A stretch of 64,000 nucleotides of DNA from Arachnopeziza araneosa (GCA_003988855.1 QYAI01000032.1:186001-250000); one strand, 5' to 3'. Counted from the stretch's first letter, positions 1-12,764 are shown. The notes: generated by a model from the letters alone, not told the origin. Numbers and translations: made by a program.

Positions 1-3000
1 AAGCAAAAGCTAGCCAACTATTTGAGGAGCAACCACGAGACAGTGACTGGAAAAGATTCAGAGAGCGGCTGAGGAGGAAACTCCCAAGCCGTAAATCTAT
101 TGATTCCCAATCATCGGAACGACAACCGCAAATGAGTATGTGGAAGAGGTCTAACAAAAAATTTAAGCAGCGTCCAGCAATCTTAGCTACGTCTGAAGCC
201 GCTGGATTGAATGATACGCTGTCAACTCCCTCCCGGTGCTTTGCGGCCATCACCACACCAAGAGTCAGTACAAGTTCACGATATCTCAACATTGAGCAAT
301 ATCTCACCGGAGCTCCCGTACCAGCAGCCACGTCCTAATTCTGTTGTAGCTTGTAGTTCAAGCATCTTGAACCCGAGTTCTCAACATCATCCAGAACGAC
401 CAGCAACCATTTTATCTGTGATGGGGTTATCTCAGCATCGTCTAATGAATGATGAGACACCCGTTCCCATAGCTCACCTCTGGGACGAAGCATACGAGGC
501 CCTTCGATTAGCCAAACCCGACTTAATCAGAGAATACGAGCAACATGTACTTGGTGATAAGTCGGAGCTTGTTCTACGGACATCTCAACATCTAGGGGCT
601 ATGAGAATACACCAGATGAAAATCGTTCTAGAAAAACGGATATCTGAAGCCGAGAAGAATGCGTTAAAAATTGCTGGTACAAAGATTGTAGTGAAAGACG
701 TCATTGGTCCTCTATTTAGTGTTATAATTTGGGCCAAGGACTATATCAGCAATGTTGTAAGCGCGAATCCTTACACTGCAATCGCATGGACTGGTATTTC
801 GCTGCTACTTCCGGTATGATAACCCGATTCATAAATTGTTTCTTGTAACGCGATATTGACAATTAAAGTTGCTTCTGAACCCATCTAAACAGGCAGCTGC
901 GTTAGTGGAAAGTCTTACCTACGTTTCGGATTTGATCGTCCAAAGTACACTGAGGGAATCGCTTTACTCTCGCCGATATGAGTCTGCTCCCGGAGAATCA
1001 GCGCCAAAATATAAGCAATCCCATCGCCTTTATAGACAAACTTTACAAGCACTGTACGTCAACATCCTAAAGCTCCAAGTTGTCGCAGTGAATTACTACT
1101 ACAGAAACGAAAGTTCCCAGCTTATCCGCGATATTATCAAATTGGATGATTGGGCCAATCTTCTTTCCGAAGTCAAATCCAAAGAGTTGGCTTTCAATTC
1201 ATTCTTCGCAATATGGAGGGATAAAATTGCCTGTGATGATCAAGAAGGTGTTGTCTCACGCCACAATGCAAGCCTGGAACAACTTCTAACTATCGCATCT
1301 ACCATCAATGATATTCGACAAGCGGTCCAGAAAGAATATAACAATCGCCAGCGCGATGAACTCATTCGCTGGATTTCCTCCATGGATCCCTCAAAATACT
1401 ACAATATTGAACTAGAAAGAAGCCTCGCTAGGACTGGTTTATGGCTAACAAAAGAAAGTGAGGCTTTTCAGAAATGGAAATCGTCTGGTAACTCAATACT
1501 ATGGATTCATGGGAAAGGTTTGGATACTCTACTATTTCGTTTTCTATGAATTCTGACAGATATTCTAGCTGGGTCGGGAAAATCGGTACTGAGGTGAGAG
1601 AATTTGAAGTTGTTGAATAGGCATGTGAACTTATTCTTCTTATAGTTCAACGATCATTAAGCTACTTAGCGACGGCCATGAACCAGATCCTGATATTGCG
1701 ATTGCGTACCATTATTTCAGTTTCAGTGATGTTCAGACTCACGACGTAAGCGAAATGCTCTGCTCACTTATCAAGCAGCTATGCTGTCAACATCCTAATA
1801 CAACACAACCACTTCAGAAACTCCTCCGATACCAGGATATGGGTCATCGTCCTGATGTTCAAACGGCTGAACAGGTTTTGGCAGCTTGCTTGCGTGGGTT
1901 TTCGAGTGTCTACCTCGTAATTGATGCGCTTGACGAATGCCCTCCTGAAAATCGTGAGCGAGAGAAACTTTTGCATAGTTTACGTCGGGTCCATCAGACT
2001 GGATCAAAAAATCTGCACATTCTTTTGACGAGTCGCAAAGAGCTTGATATCGAGGCCATTATTAAACCTCTTTGTCATTCGGGCGATATTGTCATAGATC
2101 TTGTGGACCGAAAGGACTCCATAAACAAGGACATTGAGTTGTACATAGACCAAACTCTCTTATCAGAAGACTATGAGACATGGACTTTAGAATTAAAGTC
2201 GCTAGCAAAAAACGAACTACTCAAGAAAGCCGATGGAATGTAAGTTCAAATCATTCGAATGACACTGATCTTTGTATTATCTCTTGTTCTTGGTTATCAT
2301 GATTGACAGTGGCCTAATTCCAGGTTCCAGTATGTGGCTATGCAATTCGACCTCCTCAGAGCTGCCAGATCTATTAAAGCTGTGCGAGCTACGCTGAATA
2401 ATCTGCCACAAGGTCTCAATGCAACATATGATAGAATACTACACAATACTGTCACCAAGGATCCCGACTACCGGGGAAATATCGCCAGATGCCTACAGTG
2501 GCTTGGTTTTTCCGTCAGACCCCTCTCCATTGAAGAGTTGGCCGAAGTATTCATTCTTGGCCCAAGGAATTCCGAGCTATTTAAAGAAGAAGAAAGGTTT
2601 TCTAAATCTGGAGACATACTTCTATATCTTTCTCCTTTTGTGGCCACAAAGAAGTTCACACAATTTGGGTATAACAATAACAAATGGGGGCCCGAGGATG
2701 TTATACAAGTAAGACTCTCTCATTTTTCCATGAAAGAGTACCTCCTCTCCAATCATATGGATTGGCTTGTGGGAACACCTGCTTCCTCAGTAAAGCCCAT
2801 GCGGAATTGGAAATTGCGAGGACATGCCTCAGTTTTCACTTGCACCTTTCCAAACGTCATCAAGTTGATAGGAAGTCGTATGGAAGATATCATCTATGGA
2901 AGTATGCTGGTCGCCTCGATTTCATTAGCGAACATTTACAACAGCTCGATCGAGCAAGTTACTCACCTGACATTGTGGATCTATTAAAACAATGCTTAGA

Positions 3001-4150
3001 GCATGGCTCTTCGTCTCTTTCCAACTCGATCAGACTTTGGGAGAGCAGGCTGGACTTCGACCCTGAAGTCGATTCCCAGCATCCACTTTACTTTGCGGCT
3101 TTCATTCGATCTGCTCCGCTCACTAAGTTTCTACTAGAGCAGGGTCATGATGTGAACGAGGTATCACAGACCAGTATTCATGGAACCGCGTTGCAAGTAG
3201 CTGCATATTGTGGGCATCAGGATATCGTAAAGCTCCTTCTTGATGGTGGAGCGAATGCTGATGTAATTACTGGAATATTTGGGACTGTATTGCAAGCAGC
3301 AGCATGTTCGGGCAACCGAAATATCGCTGATCTTCTGCTAGAAACCAAGGCCATTGATAATATCGCGTCCGGTTATTTTGAAAGTGTGTCTCACGCAACT
3401 GCGCCATTGAGCAACCCAGGAGTCTTCAAACGTCCTCTCATCGAGATAGACGATTCATGTCCGGGATTTAGCACAACTCCGAAAGAGGTTTCTTCGGATA
3501 AAAATGTTACACTCATTCAACTCCTACTCAAATATGCCGATGTCGATCTTCAAGGCGGATATTTCGGGAGGGCCATTCAAGGAGCAGCATTCTCAGGCAA
3601 CCGTGAGATAGTTGAGCTTCTACTTCAAAGCAAAGCAGATCTTAATGGAGAAAGTGGCTTCCACGGTAGTGCCATTCAAGCAGCAGCATGTTCAGGAAAC
3701 CAAGAGATGGTTCAACTTTTACTGGAGAATGGTGCCAAACCTGGTCCAGAAGGAGGATATTTTGGAAACGCCGTTCAAGCAGCAGCATATTGGGGTAACC
3801 TGGACATACTTCAACTCCTTCTTGGCGAGGGTATTGGTGCTAATGCAGAAAGTGGAAAGTACGGAACTGCTCTGCAAGCAGCATGTCATAAAGCGCATTT
3901 CAAGACCGTCCAACACCTCGTAGAACATTGCGATGCAAAGATCAATATCCAAAACGGGGTGCATGGAAACGCACTTCAGGCCACTATTCTGCATGATCTT
4001 ACAACAAAGCTACCGTGTCTCCATTCCGGAAGGTGCCCTTTGGAAATTGCTGAGTTTCTTCTTTCCCTTGGCGCGAAGCCTCAAGATCCAGGACCCGAAA
4101 GAGAAAAGGTTCTTGGTGCCTTGGGAGTCAAAGAAGCAGAGTGCATCTGA
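1..4150 (+). pseudogene. NACHT-ankyrin NLR-like receptor, 5' partial, apparent frameshift
   Basis: Fungal STAND/NLR-type receptor. Frame 3 is open from base 3 and joins the main frame by a likely intron 264-324, so the start probably lies upstream (an in-frame ATG exists at 132). Further introns: 814-868, 1518-1568, 1594-1645, 2240-2323. The N-terminal region with WDEAYEALR resembles the NACHT_N domain of NWD-type NTPases. Splicing at 1518-1568 assembles the Walker A motif GKAGSGKS; Walker B is YLVIDALDEC (about 1911-1941). The NACHT-distal motif LSHFSMKEYLLS is at about 2716-2751. About 30-50 bases later the frame changes: the coding-like AHAELEIARTCL segment and at least six ankyrin repeats (about 3060-4000, each with AAxxGN/GH and LLL) lie in another frame. 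Read without correction, the protein stops at 2987 and loses all ankyrin repeats. No plausible intron repairs this. It is a pseudogene, a truncated allele or a sequence error. In the family, nucleotide binding drives oligomerisation and repeats sense ligands. Confidence 0.8.
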
Positions 4151-4824
4151 AGCTTTCAGCAAGACCCGAAGAAGTATATGGTTGAGTGGTCAGAGAGAGT
4201 CAAGGCATTGGAAGAAAAGCAGAGAATGAAGGGGTCTTGAACTCGAAACTGATATTGATTTTGCGAAGGAGAAGCTACTATCTTGAGCTACATGATTGTG
4301 GGTGTTCGGTAATGAATCTACGCTCATGCCTTCAGCTTAGAATCAGAAATGATGAGTGCTTGTGATTCATTGTCCCGTGCCTTCCAAAACACTTTTCATT
4401 GTCGCATGTCAAATTCGACGTTTAAAACAATTCCGAAGAGAGAGTCTTTGATAATGTAACGTAAGCAATGATTTGAAATCTTATATATGTAGTAGATATT
4501 TGTTAGGTAATTTAAAATGTAGAAGCGTGCTACGTATTATTGCATCTCCTAGTCAATAATTATCTAAGTGAGGTTACAGTACTAGATCTATCAAGCGAGC
4601 TCAACATCCTACTGGAGCGCCACAACATTTTGAAAGAGCACTAAATTTCAGCTGAAAACCAGAATGGCAATCCTCTTAGACAATGTAGCTTAACTTAAAG
4701 ACGCCTCGTTTAGAAGCTCCATACTCCGCCCCATGAGAGATATAAGTACTGCTACCCCACCTCACCGTTTCATTCATTCAGTATTCATCCTCCCACCTCT
4801 GTATACCAGTGACTAGCTCTCATC
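4151..4824. other. Intergenic region, NLR 3' flank and promoter of the next gene
   Basis: No coding support seen. The first part is AT-rich 3' flank of the NACHT-ankyrin gene. The last 100 bases hold a TATA-like element and a pyrimidine-rich leader before the ATG at 4825. Confidence 0.6.
4741..4747 (+). promoter_or_regulatory. TATA-like element
   Basis: TATAAGT lies 84 bases upstream of the ATG at 4825 and is followed by a C/T-rich stretch, the usual layout of a fungal core promoter. Position and sequence only; no transcription start is known. Confidence 0.45.
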
Positions 4825-5909
4825 ATGGCTTCAGAGCCTACCGACGCCGAGAAATTCTGGGGAAAATGCGGTACTCCACAAAGCCTTCAGATGTTCACAG
4901 CTCTCGTAATCTGTTCGTCTCACCTGTTCTCAAGCGACAGGATCAATCATCTGACTTGGAATAGCCATCTATGACTGCGTTCGCTCAATCGCGGCCCCTG
5001 TCCCAGTGATCGAAGATACGTCCAAGGCCCGGCCGTATGTGAACGCCGAAATGTTTCGCATGGTATTGCGGATGCTCGATATTCGCGATTTGGAGTTCTC
5101 AGATGCAGACCAGAAAGTTCTGAATATCGAACGCTTGGACACAGTGAGTATTCTGTTTGTTTAGGAGATGAGTAGGTTTGATGAAAGAGTTCAGTTGCAT
5201 AAGAAATACTATGGGCTCTGGGGTATGGCGTACGATGAACTCCCTCGTGCAGATGGGAAAACCAAAGCCCCTCTCTTGAAGAAGTGCTTCCTGTACGGGT
5301 ATCTGAATCTTCGATGTGCTATGGATCCGGTATGAGAATCTCCACCCTCGTTACCCATTACACGAAGTTCATAAGAGACTCATGACAATAGGATGAATGT
5401 CATACCCGCTTCAACGAGGTGCTCGCCTCCGAGCACCTGCAACTCCTCGACCCGTTCCGGGACGAGAAATGGGCATTCCCGGTTATCCCACGGTCTTTCT
5501 TCTATACAAAACCTATGACTAGCGCATCGACAACTCAGGGATTGTTAAATAAGCTATCTTGGATACCAAAGCGCAACAACTTGATGAATGAATTTAAGGA
5601 GGAGGCTGTGAGACAGGCGACAAGAGAAGGTATACTAGATTCTTTATTTTCATCTCATGATTTAGATATCCTGCTGATATGGTTTGTGATTATTCAGAGA
5701 GCATGATCCAGCAAATGCACAACCAGCAGATGCAAGGAATGATCAATAGGATGAATAATATAAGCATGGGTAATGCGGCAAATGCAGGCTTGAGGGCTCA
5801 GCAGCAGTTTGCTGTAGCACAAGCAAATGCTTTCGCGAATCAAGATGCCGTGTTGGGCTTACCTTCCACAACCTATTCATTCAGATATGGATCGCCAGGT
5901 AATTTTTAG
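4825..5909 (+). CDS. Unrecognised five-exon protein with Met/Gln/Asn-rich tail
   Basis: Predicted 283 aa. Exons 4825-4912, 4965-5143, 5195-5329, 5392-5629 and 5698-5909 close in frame; introns are 51-68 bp with GT-AG ends. The first donor (GTTCGT) is the least certain choice. I do not recognise the family. The N-terminus (MASEPTDAEKFWGKCGTPQS) has no signal peptide. The middle is mixed and charged, with a KKYYGLWGMAYDEL segment. The last 70 residues are rich in Met, Gln, Asn and Ala (QQMHNQQMQGMINRMNN), likely disordered or aggregation-prone. There are no obvious membrane segments. It has its own TATA-like promoter and lies between the NACHT-ankyrin gene and the convergent CIA84-like gene. 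Function unknown. Confidence 0.75.
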
Positions 5910-6116
5910 AGGAACGTGTTTTTGCGCTGACCTCTTCTTCGAGGCTCTCTAGACAAGGAGCAGATTACAATTCAACATCGATATGCATGCCTTCAATGAC
6001 CATAAGTGTCGAGTCTCAGCTAAGTGAAGACCCTTGGCATAGAATACAAGTCTTATAGTTCCTTCAGAATTCAGATATATACAGGAATATACACTTCGCC
6101 ATTATACATTCGTCTT

Positions 6117-8569
6117 TTATGCTCTCCTCTCAATCTTCAACTGGAAGAATCTCTCCCCTGTGTCACGTCTTTTCACCCTACCCAATTTCCTGAGTTCGGC
6201 CATGACAGTCGGATGATGCTCTTCTGCCCAACTTTCACAGGCATCACGACGTTTTTGATTAGCGAGTGAGTTGTAGAGAGATCCGAGGCTAAATGATCAG
6301 TTAGTAAAGATGATGAATCGAGTCGAGTGGTTTAACAAGATTTCAGGAATACTGACATGAAAACATCCATCTCAAAACCAAACTCTTTTCCCATTCCCTC
6401 CACTAATACCTTCGCTTCATCCCATAGACCCGCACTTGCAATCGCTCCCAGGTAGGAAGCGAACACCTCCTTCGTGACCTCAACCTGCATGCGTCGTATC
6501 GTTCCCCAAATCTCCTTAGCTTTCGTCTCACCGAAAGGTTTTTCACTGCACGCCCAGAACGCAATGTCTAAGGAATTATAGCTTGGGCCCTCAATGGATG
6601 TTGTAATATCTTTCCAGAACATCAATGCCCTATCAGCATCATCACACGCTGTATAAGCCAACATAAGCGCATTATAAAGCTTGGTATTCGGTTCGATAGT
6701 TGAATCTAGCTTAAGCATGTTGTGCACCATGTCAAGATGTTCTCTATCCTTGTATTTGGCTATCCCTTCAAAACACTGTATATAAGTCTCAAGTACAGGT
6801 CTCAGAGAGGGATTGTTGTGCTGGCGCATGTGGCCGAATACATGGCATGCCATATCAGAGCGTCGTCGGCGGAAGAACTCGTTCATCATCTGGGTACGGA
6901 TATCAACACCTGTTTCATCAAAGAGCTGTCGGAAGACAGTGTAGGCATTCCAGGCTTTGCCGGTGCTGTTGTAACCGTTGAGACAATAGATGACAAAAGC
7001 ATCGCGAATACGAGCTCGTTCATCTATAGTGTAGTGCCAACAATTGGTTTGGAGTAAGTCGATAAGTTCGTCTATTTCTTGGCGCTGAAGATATATCAGA
7101 GAGAGGGAGGTAACTGTATCGGCTTCCAGACGTTTCCCTCGTTCTTCTAGGTCAGATGTAATGGACGTAATGAGATCGTAGTCGGGTGTTTCAACGGCGC
7201 AAAGAGCCCGGACATATGTGTTGATGGCGGGTAGGTCCTTGTCTTTACGTACTTCCTCACGCTGGAGAGCTTCATAAGCGGCTTGGGCTCCTCTGAGATC
7301 ATTGGCGGCCGCACGATAGGATATTTGGAGAATATAAGTTGTGGCATCAGGCTTGATTCCCCATTTTTGACCTAGAGAGATGTATCGTTCTGCTAGGTAA
7401 GAGTCCTTGGAATTTGCAGCGTCTCGCACAAGCCCATTGATTGTTGTTATATCTGGTCTGATGGACTCGTCATCTGGGTTCCGTCGTACCATAACCTCCA
7501 TCATGCGCTCAACATCTTCTACTCCTTTTCCCATTACTCCAGCAGCCCATTGCAAAACAATATCCCAAGTGGGCTTGTCTGGATTCTTTGAAAGAACATC
7601 TTTAAAGACAGCGGTACACCACTCCAGTTCCTTGTTCTTAATGCATAGCAGAAGAATGTAGCGAAGAGATTTGGACAATGGTGGAGCATTTCCCGCAATA
7701 GGCTTGCTGTACCATATCTTGGCTGCTTCAATATCATTCTGGCCGAAGAAGAACCCAATCATGAAGTTATGGATGTCTTGGTTGTACTGCAAACCATATG
7801 ATTCGGCCATTTCAAACGTCCGAGCAAATTCTACAGAATTTCGTTCTACTCTGAATCCGCCCAGAACGGACTTCCATAATGCGTCGAAATTATTCTTGGA
7901 ACCATGAATCTCAGTCTGGCTCTTGCAATACACCAAAACCAATTCCCTTGCTTCAGTTGCGTCTCCAGTTACCGACAAAACTTCAACAAACCGTAAGAAG
8001 TCGTAGTACTTGTCGTTTTTGTGTCTTGACTCGTCCAGTGTGATCTCGGCATGTACCAGCCTCGCCAGCTCATTGTGTAGATCCGTTCCATCTTCCGGCC
8101 GATCTTTTGGCATTATTTTCAACACCTTCATCGCATCTACCAAGTCTGCAGTCTTTAAGCTCGTTAAGCTAGGACCAGACTCAATGCTCTTCAGCGCTTT
8201 AAAGGTACTCAAAGCATGTTGCGCATGAAGTCGGTTAAGATAGTCCTTGTTCTTCAATTTTTGTGCAAAGAAAACTTTCCAAGCTTTTGCCATCTCCTCT
8301 GCCGATGGCAGGCGTGCACCAGTCTTCAGGGCAAGTGTGACTTGAGACATCTTTGGTAACCCGGGGTCAAAACTTGGCTCTTTTGGTTCCCGAGGGAGCT
8401 CCTGTGCAAATCCCCAAAGGGTTCTCCGCGGTGGAGCTCGAATATTAGAGGGGATTGCATGTCGTATGCAGCGTCTTCTTAGGGATCCTGTATGAGCTGG
8501 GCAACGGAATACGAGTCCTTCGTTCGAAAGCAGCTGGCGGAATACACTCCGCGTCAATTGAGATCGCAT
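6117..8569 (-). CDS. CIA84: CIA84-like mitochondrial complex I intermediate-associated protein
   Basis: Predicted 794 aa from exons 8569-6357 and 6288-6117. The intron (6356-6289, GTCAGT donor, CTAAC branch site) reveals a 57-residue C-terminal exon ending LKIERRA that a single-frame reading would miss. The ATG at 8569 (MRSQLTRSVFRQLL) begins an Arg-rich, acid-poor mitochondrial presequence; an in-frame ATG lies 34 codons upstream but adds nothing mitochondrial. The body is helical, with PPR-like 35-residue units such as PDATTYILQISYRAAANDLR. CIA84 is known in Neurospora as an assembly chaperone that binds the membrane-arm intermediate of NADH:ubiquinone oxidoreductase and is absent from the mature enzyme. 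Identification rests on recalled resemblance and PPR character; another mitochondrial PPR protein is the alternative. Confidence 0.72.
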
Positions 8570-8954
8570 AGTCGAGAATCGGGTATTATGTACAAGAACT
8601 AGAACATATAGGTTAGCAAAGCTTAAGACTGGGGTATTGCTGTAGTGACGCACAAAATCATGTCTTGACACGCAATTGATCGAGTCTAGAATTGTTGGTA
8701 CTCTTCATGAGCTTCATTCGAGAAAGCGAAGGCGGCCCCACCCGAATCTAAACCTAATTGGGTGTATGATATCACGTGTTACAGGGGATCAAGGTTCCCG
8801 CAAACTCATAGATTGAAATCTACTCAGATCTCGAGACCATATGGATTGGAAACTTCATCTTCCCATAAACGAAAAGCCGATGCGCCAATAGTATGCCCTG
8901 TAACACCGAAAACTAAATCCCACCACCGTCTTATATCGGAAATCATGTAGCAAG
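8570..8954. promoter_or_regulatory. CIA84-like promoter / ATG7 3' flank
   Basis: 385 bases without a gene. A CACGTG hexamer at 8773-8778 lies about 200 bases upstream of the CIA84-like start. CACGTG is the core bound by fungal bHLH factors such as Cbf1; use of this copy is inference. Confidence 0.4.
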
Positions 8955-11210
8955 TCAAATAAGTTCACCTTCACCATCTTCCTCAACACCACCCTCACTA
9001 TCCCAGTCGACATCATCTGCAGCAGCTTCGGCTTGACGTTGGACTTCAGCAAGACCACTGAGCTCTGAAACATAATCCTTCTCAGTCAATGCCTTTTGAA
9101 TAAACTGCCAACCAGAACGTTTGTATTCATCAACAATCTTTGGAGAACAGGCCGAACAACAATCATATGATTGACCGCTGATAGGCAAGTTCTGGAATGT
9201 AGACATGAAACCACGGATTTGATGTGGTATGATACCTAGAGGGTGATTTGGAGGGTCGCGATCGTACTGAATACCTCCCGTCTCGTTCTTTGTTGATTTG
9301 GGAGCTCCGGCGTGTGAACCATCAGGGTGTTGCAAGACTGATACCATGAGTTCCACGAGTTGAGCAGAAGCGGTTGGCGCGACTCCTGGTCGAGTAACTG
9401 TACATTGTTGGTCGAGAGTCTGATCCTTAACAGACTATAGTCGAAGTTAGCTCAGCTTGGGAAATCATGATATGGACTTACATCGGCCGGTGCAACAACA
9501 TCATTGCAGAAGTAGCATCCCAGAGCAGCTACACCACCATCTTTCGCAAACACACCGTGTCTCATAACCACCCATGTATCAAAACCTAGGGCAGCATTTA
9601 GAACTAGCTTGTTCTTTGCCTTCCCCATCACAGTTGGTAGCCATCTTGATTCTCGAGTATCCATGAGAAGAAATATCGCATCATGCTCGTCAAATAACTT
9701 GTCAAGAGTTTCAAAGTCTCTCTTGCTACTTTGTTCGTCTGTAATTGGATGGCCAAGCATAGGAACAGACATAACGAATCCTGTGCTGTCAACCCCAGGG
9801 AAGATTTCAGCAAGAGCTTCTGCTGCTCGGTACGCCTTCTTAGCACCGCCATCAATGCAGTCCTTAAAGTCAAATAGCGGTTGCCGGACCGGATTCGAGA
9901 AAGAGACTGAAGCATTGTCAACGAAAGTAATCTTCCTTACCCCCCAACCCATTAGCAAACGTGAGACATATGTTCCAAGTGTTCCGGCACCCAGCAAGAG
10001 ACATTTAGTCTCTTTGATTTTATCGAGGTCTAGGTCTGGGGCAATGCGCCATTTGATCAATTTAAGATTCAAATCAGCTGCTGACTTTGCCAGTTCCTCA
10101 GGATTCATATACATGGATAGATCGGTGACTTTTGGAGTAAGCCTTCCAACACTGTTTCGTTCCCAACCTGTGACTTTTGGCATCTGATCAGACTCGGTTG
10201 AACTGGTCTCGCTCTCCAGCACCAGAATGCGACTTCGTGCTTCATGGCGTCGTGCTTGAGAATCCCGGTAACAGAGAATTTGGACTTTGTTGAGCTTGAA
10301 TCTGCGTCTAATCAATACCAACAAGTTTCGCAGCATCCAGCCAGGATTATCCGGATATGTAGAAGGATCAACAAAGGCCACAAACTGGTCTTCCGTGGCA
10401 ATGCCGTGAAAGAATCCAGCTTCAAAGTCTTGAAGAGATCCAATTTTCCACTCATAACCTATCTCTTCAGCTGCTCCCGGGGTTGTTGGTCTTTCGCGAG
10501 CAGGCATTAAGCGGACCCTCTTGGCAAGGAAGAAACCGTGCTCTCGAGGATCGGTGGCATATCTCCAGGTGCCAACTTCCTCAACAAGCAAAGTAGTTTC
10601 CTTCCCGTCCAACTGCTTGGGAGTGCCAGATTCAGCCCGTCTCCAGACCGGGTCAGAATGTAGAGCAGGAAAGGCAAACCAATAGGTAAACGTGTATTTC
10701 TTTAGATTTGCGAATGAGAGAACAGTGAATGATGAGAGAAGAGACGGGATGGAATAAATAGTTCCATCATTGATAGCATCCCAAATCTATCAAAGTTAGT
10801 TTTGAATATCCAACATGAAGAAAATAAGCTGACCTGCTTAGCCGCAGTCTGTAGAATAGCGGATTTGTCAACGTTCTTAAAATCTTCAATAGTGTTGAAG
10901 TTCTTTATCTTGCCCTCTGCGCGAATGTTGCCAAGGGGTACACTAAAGTATGTGAGAATGAGAAATGAGGCTGTATGGATATTACCCACTCTTCACTGGT
11001 TAAAGCATTGCCTAGAACCTGCATGCGACAGCTGTCATCGGGCTTGGTGACCTTTGGTTCGTAGAGGCCGAGAACAGGTCTTGCAGAATCGTCCAAACGA
11101 TCTACGTCGATCTTGAAAGCAGAAAGTGCGGAATAGAACGGGAGTTCGATCTCCGAGCCAAATGGAGCATATTTGATGGCGGTGTCTTGTGCTATGTCTC
11201 TGAGCGCCAT
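8955..11210 (-). CDS. ATG7: Autophagy E1-like activating enzyme ATG7
   Basis: Predicted 704 aa from exons 11210-10990, 10942-10834, 10786-9482 and 9434-8955; three introns of 47 bp. ATG7 activates the ubiquitin-like proteins ATG8 and ATG12 with ATP and passes them to ATG3 and ATG10 for autophagosome formation in the cytosol. The N-terminal domain carries the typical YSIPSLLSSFTVLSFANLKK segment. The adenylation domain shows the nucleotide loop LLLGAGTLGT followed by VDNASVSFSNPVRQPLF. The catalytic cysteine sits in DQQCTVTRPG at about residue 556, just after the last intron. The tail ends in an acidic DDVDWDSEGG segment, the family's C-terminal dimer/ATG8-docking region. Length fits fungal ATG7 (about 700 aa). 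It is divergent from the dCMP deaminase gene across 371 bases. Confidence 0.95.
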
Positions 11211-11581
11211 CTTGTTATTGAGGTGAGACGAGGAAGGAGGGCGGGAGACGACGGTTGAGTCGGCGACAGTGAGAGTCCGGAACCAGTTTTAAGTAGCTCT
11301 ATACAGCCAGAACAATAAGCTGTCGTCCTCCAGGTATGTGAGTAATTTAGTCAGTTGATGATCAGTTTGGCATTTCTAAAGAGTCATGAGATTAGGTAGA
11401 ATCAACACTCACGTGAGGGGTTGAAGGGCCAGGAGGGGCTGTGCCGGTGCTGAGCGGCCGCCTCAGACGACTTACTCGGTTTGATGCGGCCGCAGTCAGT
11501 GACATAGCTTCTTGCTATCGAAAGACAAAACATCAAATTTTTGAACCACGTTTGTAGTGCGGTAGATTGTCGATTTTGAAG
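11211..11581. promoter_or_regulatory. Bidirectional ATG7 / dCMP deaminase promoter
   Basis: 371 bases between divergent starts. It holds a perfect palindrome CTCACGTGAG at 11408-11417 and two GCGGCCGC octamers at about 11454 and 11485. No clear TATA box in either direction. The palindrome resembles a bHLH (CACGTG) site; regulation by it is inference. Confidence 0.45.
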
Positions 11582-12764
11582 ATGTTGATTGGTCTTTGTG
11601 GAGGTAGAGTTATTTCCATTTTATAAGCGACTTCCACTGAACAAGAATAGGTATTTGCGCTGGAAAGCGGACAGTTTCCGAGTACCTCCAAGAGCATCAC
11701 GGTTTTACACGTCTTTATCTACAACCGGGACTCCCAAACAGCAACGGTATAGAAGATTTACAGATCAGCATACCTGATGAACAAGAAGATTCATCAAAAA
11801 ATACGCGTCTTGCCCCCCAAATCAACGGTAACAGCCAAACGCGTAAGGACCATTCTTTCAGCACAGCAGACGACCTCTTGGACTTTGTGACAAGGCGATG
11901 GCGTGAACGATGGGTCACGACAGATATCCACACCGAAGCAATACTTGACAAGCTCTTGCGGCGTCCATTCTTCATCCTTGTTAGTGTCGATGCTCCAGTC
12001 TCAGTACGATGGAAACGTTTTCAAGCGCGTCTGCAGAAGACTCAATCAACCTCGTCTGAAAGTCTTAGCCTCGAGGATTTTCTGTTAAAATCCGATGCAC
12101 ATCTCTACAGTCCAGATTCTGGTCTCCTTCCACTCATATCACGAGCAACGATTCGTCTACTTAATACTTCTTCGAACCTTGCCCATCTCTATGCGACGCT
12201 TGGGAAGTTGGACTTAACAAATGAAGATAGGCTGAGGCCTAGTTGGGACCAGTACTTTATGCAGCTAGCATCCCTAGCTGCGCAAAGAAGCAACTGTATG
12301 AAACGGAGAGTGGGATGTGTTCTGGTTAGAGAGAAGAGAGTGATTAGCACAGGATATAATGGAACACCCCGAGGGTTAAAGAATTGTGCAGAAGGAGGTT
12401 GTGCGCGTTGTAATGAAGGACAAAGCTCTGGTGTTGGTTTGGGCACTTGTCTTTGCCTACACGCTGAGGAGAACGCCCTGCTCGAGGCAGGCAGGGAGAG
12501 AATTAGAGAAGGAGCAATTTTGTACTGTGACACTTGTCCATGCTTGACTTGTAGCATCAAAATTGCTCAAGTAGGTATTTCAGAAGTGGTTTACAGCCAA
12601 GGATACAGTATGGATGGAGACACTTCGAGTGTGTTCGAGCAAGCCGGAGTGAGGTTGAGACAGTTCATTCCAGTATGTGTTGAGTTTGATATCTTGAACT
12701 GCTGCTAACATAGTTGCAGCCAGCAAATGGCTTGATTCATCTTGGAAAAGCGGCCACCGTGTAG
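11582..12764 (+). CDS. DCD1: Deoxycytidylate (dCMP) deaminase
   Basis: Predicted 362 aa from exons 11582-11603, 11651-12672 and 12720-12764. It deaminates dCMP to dUMP, feeding thymidylate synthase. The very short first exon encodes MLIGLCG and splicing completes GGICAGKRTVSEYL, a P-loop-like N-terminal segment characteristic of the fungal enzyme. The deaminase domain is in the C-terminal half: zinc/catalytic motif CLHAEENALLEAG (His ligand, Glu proton shuttle) and CDTCPCLTCSIKI (PCxxC zinc ligands). In yeast the enzyme is allosterically regulated by dCTP and dTTP and follows the cell cycle. The middle insertion (about residues 35-75) looks poorly conserved. The last exon adds only PANGLIHLGKAATV. 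Confidence 0.93.

Noticed and set aside
2710..2793. Possible intron that would repair the NACHT-ankyrin frameshift
   Set aside because: Consensus-like ends, but the phases do not match (next exon starts with TAA) and it would remove the conserved KEYLLS motif.
9609..10187. Plus-strand open frame of 192 aa
   Set aside because: Antisense shadow of the ATG7 adenylation domain.
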